Below, one piece after another: positions 54,489 to 63,219 of a stretch of DNA of 64,000 nucleotides. Both the position numbers and the translations under genes were made by a program. Origin of the DNA: Achromobacter insuavis (lineage in GTDB: Bacteria > Pseudomonadota > Gammaproteobacteria > Burkholderiales > Burkholderiaceae_B). Every line of letters starts with the position of its first letter. Positions within the stretch are counted from its first letter, which is position 1. The notes under the pieces were generated by a model. That model saw only the letters and a list, made by a program, of their open reading frames with translations. It was not told where the DNA came from and did not search any database. The DNA lies in contig NZ_CADIJR010000018.1 in assembly GCF_902859645.1 (NCBI RefSeq), positions 1 to 64,000 of the forward strand. Direction: 5' to 3'.

Positions 54489-54644
54489 ATGTTCGGGATC
54501 GGAATCGCCCTGGCCATTCTTGGCGCCGTGTGCCTGCACGCGGCGATCGGCACGCATCGCGCCGGTTGCGAGCGCCGCGACAGCTACGCCCTGGCGGGGC
54601 TGGGCATCGTCGCGGGAAGCGGCGGCGCGTTGTTGCTGGTGTAG
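54489..54644 (+). CDS. Small two-helix membrane protein
   Basis: A 51-residue protein from ATG 54489 with AAGGAA eight bases upstream. Two hydrophobic segments (about 2-20 and 35-50) flank a charged hairpin containing THRAGCERRDSY. An open frame extends upstream but lacks a ribosome site. It lies 107 bp after the FmdE-like gene and ends at a strong bidirectional terminator. It is conserved-looking but unassigned; possibly an accessory subunit of the uptake system. Confidence 0.6.
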   Translation: MFGIGIALAILGAVCLHAAIGTHRAGCERRDSYALAGLGIVAGSGGALLLV

Positions 54645-54658
54645 CCGTCTGATCGGCT

Positions 54659-54695
54659 GGCGGGCGTCCCGGTTGCGGGACGCCCGCCTTTTTTT
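54659..54695. terminator. Bidirectional intrinsic terminator
   Basis: A 13-bp stem, GGCGGGCGTCCCG/CGGGACGCCCGCC, with loop GTTG and seven T residues ends the plus-strand metal operon. It abuts the stop of the convergent TonB receptor gene. Confidence 0.92.
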
Positions 54696-54696
54696 G

Positions 54697-57129
54697 CTAC
54701 CAGTAGTACTTCACCGACGCCACCACCGTGCGACCGTTGCCGAACATGCACACGCCGTACGACTGGCAGCCGCTGACGTAGCGCTTGTCGAACAGGTTGG
54801 TGGCGTTCAGGCCGAAGCGCCAGTTCGGCATCTCGTAGTGCAGGCCGGCGTCGTAGACGGTGTAGCTGGGGATCTTCAGCGAGTTGTCGGACGCGCCCGC
54901 GGCCGAGCTCTGGTAGCGCACGCCCGCGCCGGCGCCGAAGCCTTCCAGCGGCCCGGTGCGCCAGGTCCAGTCGGCCCACAGCGACGCCATCTGGCGCGGA
55001 CGCGGGATGTCCACCGGCCACTTGCCCTGGGTCTCGTCGTTGGCCTTGGTGATCTTGACGTTCTGGAACACGTAGGCGCCGACGATGGACAGTTCCGGCG
55101 TGATCTTGCCGACCGCGCTCAGCTCGATGCCCTGCGAGCGTACCGCGCCGGTCTGCACGTAGCTGCTGTTGGTGGGGTCGTTCGGGTTGTTGGTGACGAC
55201 GTCGGTCTGCTTGATCTGGTAGACCGCGGCGTTCAGCGTCAGGTTCTTGCCGTCGGGCTGCCAGCGCAGGCCGGCCTCGATCTGTTTGCCCTGGGTCGGC
55301 TTGGCCCAGCTGCCGTCGGCCAGGCGCGTGTTCGAGACCGGGTTGAACGAGGTCGAATAGCTGACGTAGGGCGACAGGCCATAGTCGCCCAGGTAGGTCA
55401 GGCCGACGCGGCCGGTGAAGGCCTGGTCCAGCTGCGAGGTGCGGGTGTCGGCCTCGCGGTCGTTCTGGCGGGTGCGGGCCCAGTCCTTGCGGCCGCCCAG
55501 CGTCAGCACCCAGCGGTCCCATTTGACCTGGTCCTGCGCGTACAGGCCGACCGTGTTCATGACGGTGTAGGTGTCGGTGCGCGGGTAGGCGTTGGGGCCG
55601 TAGAACAGCGATTTGTTGATCGGCGTGTAGACCGGGTTGTACAGGTTCAGCGACGGCGCCTGCGCCAGCCATTCGCTGTCGGTGGTCGACTGGCGGCTGT
55701 ATTCCAGGCCGGTCAGCAGCGTGTGTTCGAGCGCGCCGGTGCGGAATTTGGCCTCGGCCTGGTTGTCGACGTCGAAGCGGCTGTAGTTGAACTGGAAGAT
55801 GCCGGCGTAGCGCGTGATCGAGGCCATGGTCGGATCGCTGTCATCCAGGCCGCCGCCGTAGACCGAGCGGTTGTTCAGCTGCAGGTGCATCAGGCGGGTG
55901 TTCTGGCGCAGGGTCCAGACCGAATCCAGCTTGTGTTCCAGCGCGTAACCGAGCGACCACTGCTTCTTGTGGTAGTAGTTGAAGTCCGGCTCGCCGGTGT
56001 AGAGATCGCGCGAGATGCGGCCGTTGGGGTTGGGCAGCACCGTGCCCTGGGCGGGCAGGAAGTTGCTGGTGACATCGCCCCAGTCTTCCAGGAAGGTGGC
56101 CGACAGCGTCAGGCTGGTGGCGGCGCTGGGCTGCCAGCGCAGCGACGGCGCCAGGACCACGCGCTGGTCCTTGTTGGGGCCGGTCTGGGCGTTGCCGTCG
56201 CGGCCCACGCCCAGGATGCGGTACGACAGCGTGCCGTCCTCGTTGAGGCTGTCGCCGAGGTCGAAACTGAGCTGCTTGCGGGCGTAGTTGCCGACCTGGG
56301 TCTCGATCTCGCGGATGCGCTCGCCGTTGGCCAGCTTGCTCTGCACGTCGACGATGGCGCCGGGATCGCCCTGGCCGTACAGCACCGAGGTCGGGCCGCG
56401 CAGCACGGTGATGCTGTCGATCAGGTAGGGATCGACGCGCCAACTGGCCAGGTTGAGCGTGTTGGGCACCTGCAGGCCGTCGACGTAGGCCGTGGGGGTG
56501 AAGCCGCGCAGGGCCGAGTACCAGTCGGAGCGGTTGTCCGAGCCATAGCTGGAGAAGCCGGGCACGTAGTGCAGCGCCTGGTTGATGTCGGTGGCGCCGG
56601 TCATCTCGACCTGCTGCGCGGTGACCACGTTGATGGTCTGCGGGATCTCGTTGAGCGCCGTGTCGGTCTTGGTGCCGGTGCGGCTGCGGCGCGCAACCAG
56701 GCCTTCGACGGCCTCGCCGCGCGCGTCGCCGTAGACCGACACGCTGGGCAGGGTGGCGGTGTCGCCGGCCGGCTGCTGCACCACCGCGGTGTTGCCGTTG
56801 ATGCGCGCCACCAGGCCGGTGCCCGCCAGCAGCCGGTCCAGCGCCTGCTGCGGTGTCAGCGTGCCGCTGATGGCCGGCGCGCGGCGGTCCTGCACGGCTT
56901 CGGGCAGGTAGTAGACCTGCAGCCGGGTCTGGCGGCCCAGTTGCAGCAGCGCTTGCGCCAGCGATTGGGCCGGGATGTCGATCTTGACGGCGGCGGCCTG
57001 CGCGTGGACGGCGGACGGCGCGGCGCCCAGGGCGACGGCGAGGGCAAGGGTCAGGGTGCCGAGGGCGGCATGCAGCGGCGTGGCGCGGGGGCGCGGGAGG
57101 CGGGTGGGCCTGGCGGAAATCTGGGTCAC
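54697..57129 (-). CDS. TonB-dependent siderophore receptor with N-terminal signalling (STN) domain
   Basis: This 810-residue receptor has a signal peptide (cleavage after AVHA, about residue 43) and an STN/secretin domain (about 48-120: IDIPAQSLAQALLQLGRQTRLQV, GTLTPQQALDRLLAGTGL). The plug has EIPQTINVVTAQQVEM, ALRGF and LIDSITVLRGPTSVLYGQGDPGAIVD in sequence, and the barrel ends VASVKYYW. STN domains contact a FecR-type anti-sigma factor, and FecR and FecI genes follow upstream in the same direction. It therefore belongs to a surface-signalling system that senses its own siderophore, of the FpvA/FoxA/FhuE kind. The terminal tryptophan is a known variant. Confidence 0.94.
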   Translation of the reverse strand: MTQISARPTRLPRPRATPLHAALGTLTLALAVALGAAPSAVHAQAAAVKIDIPAQSLAQALLQLGRQTRLQVYYLPEAVQDRRAPAISGTLTPQQALDRLLAGTGLVARINGNTAVVQQPAGDTATLPSVSVYGDARGEAVEGLVARRSRTGTKTDTALNEIPQTINVVTAQQVEMTGATDINQALHYVPGFSSYGSDNRSDWYSALRGFTPTAYVDGLQVPNTLNLASWRVDPYLIDSITVLRGPTSVLYGQGDPGAIVDVQSKLANGERIREIETQVGNYARKQLSFDLGDSLNEDGTLSYRILGVGRDGNAQTGPNKDQRVVLAPSLRWQPSAATSLTLSATFLEDWGDVTSNFLPAQGTVLPNPNGRISRDLYTGEPDFNYYHKKQWSLGYALEHKLDSVWTLRQNTRLMHLQLNNRSVYGGGLDDSDPTMASITRYAGIFQFNYSRFDVDNQAEAKFRTGALEHTLLTGLEYSRQSTTDSEWLAQAPSLNLYNPVYTPINKSLFYGPNAYPRTDTYTVMNTVGLYAQDQVKWDRWVLTLGGRKDWARTRQNDREADTRTSQLDQAFTGRVGLTYLGDYGLSPYVSYSTSFNPVSNTRLADGSWAKPTQGKQIEAGLRWQPDGKNLTLNAAVYQIKQTDVVTNNPNDPTNSSYVQTGAVRSQGIELSAVGKITPELSIVGAYVFQNVKITKANDETQGKWPVDIPRPRQMASLWADWTWRTGPLEGFGAGAGVRYQSSAAGASDNSLKIPSYTVYDAGLHYEMPNWRFGLNATNLFDKRYVSGCQSYGVCMFGNGRTVVASVKYYW

Positions 57130-57235
57130 GATGGCGCTCGATCGGGGCGGCGGTTTCCGCGAGGGAACCGGCCGGCGGGTTCATGCGGGGCGACAGCCTC
57201 CGCTTACCTGCTAAGAGCGGATCGGACACCGAACC

Positions 57236-57250
57236 CCGTAATGATTCTCA
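57236..57250 (-). promoter_or_regulatory. Fur-like or promoter element upstream of the STN receptor
   Basis: On the minus strand TGAGAATCATTACGG matches TGAnAATnATTnTCA except for the last three bases. It lies in the 166-bp gap between fecR-like and the receptor gene, so the receptor has its own regulated promoter in addition to any read-through. Confidence 0.5.
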
Positions 57251-57295
57251 AATCAAAATAGAAACAAGATGTATCTTCGCCGGCGCGGCGCCGGG

Positions 57296-58279
57296 TCAAC
57301 GGGCGACGAGGTCGCTGCCGCCGTCGGCGCGCGGCGCCACGCGCACCGGGATCAGGGCGGGCAGGGCGGTCAGGAAGCCGCGCGTGTCGTCGATGTCGAA
57401 CACGCCGGCGATGCGGATGCCGCGCAGCGCGGCGGCGACCCGGATGGGCTGTTCGCGGTAGCGGTTGATCTCGTCCACCACCTGCGCCAGCGGCACGTTG
57501 TCGAAGACCGCCTTGCCCTGTTTCCAGGCGGTGAGCGCGGCCACGTTCACGCTTTCGACCTGCAGCGGGTCGCCCTGGCGCGCCAGGCTGACGCCCTGGC
57601 CGGCGGCCAGCAGCACCCGTTCGCGCTGCCACCAGGCGCCGGTGGCGACCTCGACCGAGCCGGATTCGACCGCCACCGCCAGCCGCTGGCGGTCATAGCG
57701 CACGTTGAAGCGCGTGCCGGTGACGCGCACGCGGCCCAGCTCGGTCTCGACGATGAAGGGCCGGGCCTTGTCCGGCGAGACCTCGAACAGGATTTCGCCG
57801 GCCTGCAGCGCCACATGGCGCTCGTCGCGGGTGTAGCGCACCTCGGCCTGGGTGGCGGTGTTGAGCGTCAGGACCGAGTCGTCCTGCAGCGCCACCCGGC
57901 GGCGTTCGCCGCGGCCGGTGGCGTAGCGCTGCTGGAACAGCGTTTCGGCCGGCCACCACAGCGGCCAGGCCAGGCCCGCGCCGGCGGCGGCGCAGGCGGT
58001 GGCGGCCAGGCCCCAGGCCAGCCGGCGGCGTTCGGGCGATACGGCGCGGGCCGGCGGCCGCCGCGCCAGCAGCGGGCGCAGGTCGTGGTCGGGCACGGCC
58101 TGGGTCAGGCCCCAGACCTGCAGCATCTCCTGGTAGGCGCGCTCGTGGGCGGCATCGGCCTGGCGCCACGCGTCGAACTGGCGCCGTTCGGCGGCCGTCA
58201 TCAGGCCGCCGTGGTCGCGCGCGAACCAGTACGCCGCCGCGTCCAGCGGATCCCTGGGAGGCTTGGCGAGCTCAGTCAT
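57296..58279 (-). CDS. FecR-family anti-sigma / signal transducer
   Basis: The 327-residue protein has a cytoplasmic N-terminal FecR_N domain (DPLDAAAYWFARDHGGLMTAAERRQFDAWRQADAAHERAYQ read across positions 10-50), one membrane helix (about 87-108, LAWGLAATACAAAGAGLAW) and a periplasmic FecR domain (ATGRGERRRVALQDDSVLTLNT and downstream). It receives the signal from the STN domain of the receptor and controls the sigma factor encoded just upstream, which it overlaps by 4 bp. The system is complete and intact. Confidence 0.94.
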   Translation of the reverse strand: MTELAKPPRDPLDAAAYWFARDHGGLMTAAERRQFDAWRQADAAHERAYQEMLQVWGLTQAVPDHDLRPLLARRPPARAVSPERRRLAWGLAATACAAAGAGLAWPLWWPAETLFQQRYATGRGERRRVALQDDSVLTLNTATQAEVRYTRDERHVALQAGEILFEVSPDKARPFIVETELGRVRVTGTRFNVRYDRQRLAVAVESGSVEVATGAWWQRERVLLAAGQGVSLARQGDPLQVESVNVAALTAWKQGKAVFDNVPLAQVVDEINRYREQPIRVAAALRGIRIAGVFDIDDTRGFLTALPALIPVRVAPRADGGSDLVAR

Positions 58280-58779
58280 GGCGAATAGGCATGCAGGCGG
58301 GTGTGCAGGTGCCGCATGGTGCGGGTGAGGTATTTTTCGACGCTGCTGACCGACAGCCCCAGCTGCGCGGCGATTTCCGGCACGGTCCAGCCTTCCAGCC
58401 GGTGCCAGGCGAAGACCACGGCGCAGGGTTCGGGCAGTTCGTCCAGCGCCTGGCGCAGCGCGCGCGACAGTTGCGCGGTGCGGGCGCCGGCCTCGGGGCC
58501 GTCCTGCGCGGGGTGCTCGTCGTCGTCCAGGTCCTGCAGCGGGATGGCGGCCGTGCGCAGCTGCCTATGGTACTGGTTCGCCAGCCCGTGGTAGACGCTG
58601 CGGTGCAGATAGGCGCGCGGGTTGTGGATCGCCGAGACGTCGCCTTCGAGCATGTTGGCGATGGCGTCGTGGGCGGTGTCCTCGACATCGCCGCTGGCGT
58701 GTCCCTTGCGCTTCCATGTGCCCAGCAGCTCGCGATAGTAGGCGAGCCAACCGTGTTCGGCGGGGCGGGTCCGGCGCAT
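58276..58779 (-). CDS. ECF sigma factor, FecI-type
   Basis: The 167-residue sigma factor has region 2 (DVEDTAHDAIANMLEG, then ARAYLHRSVYHGLANQYHRQ-like segment) and region 4 (LPEPCAVVFAWHRLEGWTVPEIAAQLGLSVSSVEKYL in successive helices). It lacks region 3, as ECF factors do. It should direct RNA polymerase to the receptor promoter once released by FecR. A Fur-like palindrome lies 44 bp upstream, giving iron control of the whole signalling unit. Confidence 0.94.
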   Translation of the reverse strand: MRRTRPAEHGWLAYYRELLGTWKRKGHASGDVEDTAHDAIANMLEGDVSAIHNPRAYLHRSVYHGLANQYHRQLRTAAIPLQDLDDDEHPAQDGPEAGARTAQLSRALRQALDELPEPCAVVFAWHRLEGWTVPEIAAQLGLSVSSVEKYLTRTMRHLHTRLHAYSP

Positions 58780-58822
58780 GCGGGGGCAACGTGGAAGGGA
58801 CGAAACCGCCGATTATTGCAAA

Positions 58823-58837
58823 TAAGAATAATTCTTG
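58823..58837. promoter_or_regulatory. Fur box upstream of the FecI-type sigma gene
   Basis: The core AAGAAT-A-ATTCTT is a perfect 6-1-6 palindrome and TAAGAATAATTCTTG fits the Fur consensus TGAnAATnATTnTCA well. It is 44 bp before the sigma-factor start codon. Confidence 0.75.
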
Positions 58838-58884
58838 TAAAGCCGGCCGGGGCGTGCGGGCTGCCGCCCCGGCCGGCGCCGCCG

Positions 58885-60216
58885 CTACAGCGCGCGGCTA
58901 TGCTGACCGGCGCCCAGCGCGCCGCCGCGCTGGCGGGCGGCCTCGCGCTCCGGCGTGGGCAGGTAGATGGCGCACAGCAGGTTGGCGCCGGCGATGAGGG
59001 CGAACATCAGCGCCATCGGCTGCCAGGTCAGGCCGAAGGTGTGCGCCACCCACAGCCCCACCAGCGGCGTGGTGCCGCCGAAGATCGCGCCACACAGCTG
59101 GAAGCTGAGCGAGATGCCGGTGTAGCGCATCTCCACCGGGAAGGCCAGCGGCAGGTAGGGCGCCAGCACCGCGTAGTAGGCGCCGATCAGGAAGATGGCG
59201 GTGAGGATGCCGATGGCGATGTTCTGGATGTCGCCGGTCAGGATCAGCATCATCATCGGCACGGCCCACAACGTCGACAGCGCGGTGACCCAGATCAGGA
59301 AGCGGCGCTCGCCGACCCGGGTGGCGATGTACGAGGCGATCGGGAAGCTGATCAGCTCGACCACGCCGGCCCAGGTCACCACGTCCAGGATCTGGCTGCG
59401 CGTGATCTTCAGGTAGGTGGTGGTGTAGGTGATCATCAGGGTGGTGACGAAGTAGAACCCCGAGATGCCCAGCAGGCACAGGCCGATGCCCAGCAGCAGC
59501 GCGCGCTTGCGTTCGCGCAGCACCAGGCGGATGGGGGCGGTGCTTTCCTTTTTCTTTTCCTTCAGGCGCGCTTCCAGTTCGGGGCTCTCGTTGACGCCGC
59601 GGCGGATGACGAAGGCCACCAGCACCAGCACGCCGCTGATGATGAAGGGCAGGCGCCAGCCCCATGACAGGAAGTCCTCTTTGGGCAGGTCCGACACCAG
59701 GCGGAACACGCCGGTGGCCAGGATCAGGCCGATGGGGCTGCCGTACTGCGGCGCCGAGGCCAGGAAGGTGCGCCACTTGGGCGGCGCGTGTTCGGCCGCG
59801 ATCAGCACCGCGCCGCCCCATTCGCCGCCCACCGCGATGCCCTGCACCAGCCGCAGCGCGACCAGCAGCACCACGGCGGCCAGGCCGATGGAGTGATAGG
59901 AAGGCAGCAGCCCGATCAGCGTGGTGGCCACGCCCATCAGCAGCAGCGTGATGACCAGGCTCTGCTTGCGGCCGACGCGGTCGCCCAGGTGGCCGAACAG
60001 CACCGCGCCCACCGGTCGCGCGAAAAAGCCGATGGCGAAGGTGCCGAGCGAGGCCAGCGTGCCCATGAAGGGATCGTTGGTGGCGAAGAACACGTCGCCG
60101 AACACCAGGGCTGCCGCCGTGGCGTAGCAGTAGAAGTCGTACCACTCGATCATGGTGCCGAAGAAAGCGGCGGCCGCCGCCCTGACCGGCTGTCTGCGGC
60201 CATTCTGGTCTTGCAT
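58885..60216 (-). CDS. MFS transporter, metabolite:H+ symporter (MHS) family
   Basis: This 443-residue inner-membrane protein has 12 predicted helices. MHS landmarks are FFGTMIEWYDFYCYATAA at helix 1, the loop 2-3 motif GHLGDRVGRKQSL, LRLVQGIAVGGEWGGAVLIAAEHAPP, and the charged central loop with RRGVNESPELEARLKEKKK. Relatives (ShiA, KgtP, ProP, CitA) take up organic acids or zwitterions with protons. It is divergent from the MocR regulator with an inverted repeat between, so its substrate is likely the compound degraded by the aminotransferase and kinase genes downstream. Confidence 0.93.
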   Translation of the reverse strand: MQDQNGRRQPVRAAAAAFFGTMIEWYDFYCYATAAALVFGDVFFATNDPFMGTLASLGTFAIGFFARPVGAVLFGHLGDRVGRKQSLVITLLLMGVATTLIGLLPSYHSIGLAAVVLLVALRLVQGIAVGGEWGGAVLIAAEHAPPKWRTFLASAPQYGSPIGLILATGVFRLVSDLPKEDFLSWGWRLPFIISGVLVLVAFVIRRGVNESPELEARLKEKKKESTAPIRLVLRERKRALLLGIGLCLLGISGFYFVTTLMITYTTTYLKITRSQILDVVTWAGVVELISFPIASYIATRVGERRFLIWVTALSTLWAVPMMMLILTGDIQNIAIGILTAIFLIGAYYAVLAPYLPLAFPVEMRYTGISLSFQLCGAIFGGTTPLVGLWVAHTFGLTWQPMALMFALIAGANLLCAIYLPTPEREAARQRGGALGAGQHSRAL

Positions 60217-60289
60217 GGAATTCCCCTTGTTTGTCGCGGCTTTCCACGTTGGCGCCGCATTCGATACGGCGTTGACGATAGCAACTACT

Positions 60290-60308
60290 GGCTATATCTT
60301 GTATAGCC
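60290..60308. promoter_or_regulatory. Inverted repeat in the MFS/MocR divergent promoter
   Basis: Arms GGCTATA/TATAGCC flank the 5-nt TCTTG, 28 bp before the MocR start and 74 bp from the MFS start. MocR proteins bind short repeats in such divergent regions, so it is a good candidate operator. Confidence 0.6.
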
Positions 60309-60336
60309 ACAATCCAATCAGAGATAGGTCCACTTC

Positions 60337-61839
60337 ATGAAGGAAGTCCTGCTCGCCGACCTGCTGTCCGGCGCGCTCTCGCGCGAGTCGCCCGACCCGC
60401 TGCAAAAGCAGATCTACGACATCGTGCGGCGCGGCGTGCTGGACCACACGCTGGTGGCGGGACAGCGCCTGCCGTCGTCGCGCGTGCTGGCCTCGGAGCT
60501 GGGCATTTCACGCATCACGGTGACGCTGGCTTACGAGCGGCTGATCGCCGAGAACTACCTCAGCGCGCGCGGCGGCAGCGGCACGTTCGTCGAGAAGACC
60601 GTGGACCGGCCGCTGCTGCCGCCGGCCTCGCCGGAGCACGTGCAGCGCCATGTGCCGGGCCTGTCCACGCGCGGCGAGGGCATCGCCGGCGGCGCGGCCG
60701 GGCTGGGCCAGCACACCGGCGCGTTCGTGCCCGGCGTGGCCGACGCCAGCCTGTTTCCGTTCCACCTGTGGCGCCGGCTGGTGTCGCGCCACCTGGGCAA
60801 GTCGAATCTGGCGCTGTCGGGCTACGCCAAGGACGGCGCGGGTTTCCTGCCGCTGCGCGAGGCCATCGCCAGCTACCTGCGGCTGGCGCGCGCGGTGGTG
60901 TGCGAGCCCGGGCAGGTCATCGTCACGGCGGGCACACACCAGTCGGTCGACCTGTGCGCGCGCATGCTGACCGAGTGGGGCGACGCCGCGCTGGTGGAAA
61001 GCCCCTGCCACTGGGCCTTTCCGCCGGTGCTGGCGGCGGCCGGCGTGCGCGCGCATGCCGCCGTGGTCGATGACCAGGGCCTGGACCTGACGGCCAGCAA
61101 GCTGCCGCGCCGGGCGCGGCTATTGATCACCAGCCCGTCGCACCAATACCCGACCGGCGTGGTGATGCCGCTGGCGCGGCGCCTGGAGCTGCTGCAGGCG
61201 GCGCGGGCGCACGGCCTGTGGGTGCTCGAGGACGACTACGACAGCGAGTTCCGCTACGACGGCGCGCCGATCCCGTCGCTGCAGGGCCTGGACGCCGACG
61301 GCCGGGTGATCTACATGGGCACCTTCAGCAAGACCATGTTCGCGGGCCTGCGCATGAGCTACATGGTGGTGCCGCCGCAGGTGGCCGAATCGTTCTCGCG
61401 CGCCTGCGCCAGCATCTATCGGCCGGGGCAGCTGCACCTGCAGGCGGCGCTGGCGGATTTCATGGCGGACGGCCATTTCTCGCACAACATCAAGCGCATG
61501 CGCACCGAGTACGCGGAGCGCCAGATCGTGCTGCGCGATGCAATCGCGGCGCGCGTCGGCGATGCGGTGCAGCTGTCGCAGGCGCGGGCGGGCCTGCATG
61601 TGTATGCGCGGCTCGATCGCAAGGTGTCGGTGCCGCGCCTGGCCGAGGCCGCCCGCGACGAGGGCATCGTGCTGGGGCAGCCGCATTACCTGCCCGACGC
61701 CGCCCGCGCCGCGCAGCCGGCGGTGGTGCTGGGCTATGGCGGTGTGCCGTGCGAGCGCATCGACGACGGGGTAGTGCGCTTTGCGCGGGCGCTGGGGCGG
61801 GTCGCCGAGGCCCGGCCGGCGCGCCGCGCCAGGGGCTGA
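60337..61839 (+). CDS. MocR-type regulator (GntR DNA-binding domain fused to aminotransferase class I fold)
   Basis: The 500-residue protein has a GntR winged helix at about 20-90 (LQKQIYDIVRRGVLDHTLVAG, LPSSRVLASELGISRITVTLAYERL) and a class I aminotransferase-fold domain (about 130-490). The PLP-binding residues are intact: Lys332 (GTFSKTMF) and the EDDYDSEFRY motif (298-307). MocR proteins use PLP or an amino-compound aldimine as effector and control amine or vitamin B6 metabolism. The MFS gene is divergent and the class III PLP enzyme converges from the right, so it probably controls both. Confidence 0.94.
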   Translation: MKEVLLADLLSGALSRESPDPLQKQIYDIVRRGVLDHTLVAGQRLPSSRVLASELGISRITVTLAYERLIAENYLSARGGSGTFVEKTVDRPLLPPASPEHVQRHVPGLSTRGEGIAGGAAGLGQHTGAFVPGVADASLFPFHLWRRLVSRHLGKSNLALSGYAKDGAGFLPLREAIASYLRLARAVVCEPGQVIVTAGTHQSVDLCARMLTEWGDAALVESPCHWAFPPVLAAAGVRAHAAVVDDQGLDLTASKLPRRARLLITSPSHQYPTGVVMPLARRLELLQAARAHGLWVLEDDYDSEFRYDGAPIPSLQGLDADGRVIYMGTFSKTMFAGLRMSYMVVPPQVAESFSRACASIYRPGQLHLQAALADFMADGHFSHNIKRMRTEYAERQIVLRDAIAARVGDAVQLSQARAGLHVYARLDRKVSVPRLAEAARDEGIVLGQPHYLPDAARAAQPAVVLGYGGVPCERIDDGVVRFARALGRVAEARPARRARG

Positions 61840-61890
61840 AGCGACGGGGCGGCGCTTGGCGCGACGCACACCGCCGCACCCGCCTGTCGC

Positions 61891-63219
61891 CTACAGTTCC
61901 GCCAGCGTCTGGTCCGCCGCCGCCAGCAGCAGGTCGGCGTGTTCCCGCGCGAACGGCAGCTGCGGCCGTAGCTTGAGCACGTTGCCGTGCAGGCCGGTGG
62001 CGCTGAGCAGCACGCGGCGCTGGCGCATCAGGTTGACGAAGCGGTGCGTCTCTTCCTTGGCGGGCGTCTTGGCGGCGCGGTCCCGCACCAGTTCGACGCC
62101 GATGAAGAGACCGTCGCCGCGCACGTCGCCGATCAGCGCGTGGCGCTCGGCCAGCGCGCGGAAACCGTCGCGCAGGTATTGGCCGGTGCGGGCGGCGTTG
62201 GCCTGCAGGCCTTCGTCCTCGATCACCGAGAGCGTGGCCTGGGCCGCGGCGCAGGCCACCGGATTGCCGCCGAAGGTATTGAAGTAGCGCGCCTCGCGGC
62301 CGAAGCGTTCCAGGATGTCGGGGCGCGAGACCATCGCGGCGATGGGGTGGCCGTTGCCCATCGGCTTGCCCATGGTGACGATGTCCGGCACGAGATCGTG
62401 GCGCTGGAAGCCCCACATGCACGAGCCGGCGCGGGCGAAGCCGGCCTGCACTTCGTCGGCGATGAACAGGCCGCCGGCGTCGCGGATGGCCTGCACCGCC
62501 GGCGCCAGGAAGCCGGCCGGGTCGCTGTAGACGCCGTCGCTGGACAGGATCGTGTCCACCAGCAGCGCGGCAGGCTTGATGCCGTGGCGCCGCATGTCGT
62601 CGATGGCGGCCTGCACCTGCTGGCCGAACCATTGCCCGAGGGTGGCCGGGTCGTGGCGGTAGCTGTCGGGCGCGGCCACGGCGCGGGTGTCCACGCCCAG
62701 CGGCACGGCCTGGCCGAGCGACGGCGACACGGCGGCCACCGCGGCGGTGACGCCGTGGTACGCCAGCTGCGTGACGATGACGCCGGTGCCGCCAGTGTGG
62801 CTGCGCGCCACGCGCAGCGCGAGGTCGTTGGCCTCGCTGCCGGTGCAGGTGAAGATGACCTGCGACAGCGGCTGCGGGAACGTCGCCAGCAGGCGCTCGG
62901 CGTAGTCCAGCACGCCGTCGTGCAGGTAGCGGGTGTGGGTGTTCAGCACCGCCGCCTGCTCGGCGATGGCGCGCACCACGCGCGGATGGCTGTGGCCCAC
63001 CGAGGCCACGTTGTTGTAGGCGTCCAGGTAGCGTTCGCCGTCGGCGCCGGTCAGCCACACGCCTTCGCCGCGCACGATGTGCAGCGGCTGGTCGTAGAAC
63101 AGGCGGTAGGCCGGCCCCAGCACGCGCTGGCGGCGGGCGATCAGGTCGCGTTCGGCCTGCGGCAGCGCGTCGGCCGCGGCGGGGTCGAAGGCGTTGAGCA
63201 TGGCTTGGTCTCGGCTCAT
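61891..63219 (-). CDS. Class III PLP enzyme, AGXT2L-type (amino-alcohol phosphate phospho-lyase or aminotransferase)
   Basis: This 442-residue protein has the fold-type I class III aminotransferase layout with PLP lysine Lys285 (TMGKPMGNGHP), DEVQ (255-258) and CTGSEAND (125-132). The segment YLDAYNNVASVGHSHP is typical of the AGXT2L branch, which in eukaryotes comprises ethanolamine-phosphate phospho-lyase and 5-phosphohydroxylysine phospho-lyase. The upstream gene, overlapping by 4 bp, is an APH-type kinase that could make the phosphorylated substrate. A phospho-lyase role is therefore favoured over simple transamination. Confidence 0.9.
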   Translation of the reverse strand: MSRDQAMLNAFDPAAADALPQAERDLIARRQRVLGPAYRLFYDQPLHIVRGEGVWLTGADGERYLDAYNNVASVGHSHPRVVRAIAEQAAVLNTHTRYLHDGVLDYAERLLATFPQPLSQVIFTCTGSEANDLALRVARSHTGGTGVIVTQLAYHGVTAAVAAVSPSLGQAVPLGVDTRAVAAPDSYRHDPATLGQWFGQQVQAAIDDMRRHGIKPAALLVDTILSSDGVYSDPAGFLAPAVQAIRDAGGLFIADEVQAGFARAGSCMWGFQRHDLVPDIVTMGKPMGNGHPIAAMVSRPDILERFGREARYFNTFGGNPVACAAAQATLSVIEDEGLQANAARTGQYLRDGFRALAERHALIGDVRGDGLFIGVELVRDRAAKTPAKEETHRFVNLMRQRRVLLSATGLHGNVLKLRPQLPFAREHADLLLAAADQTLAEL

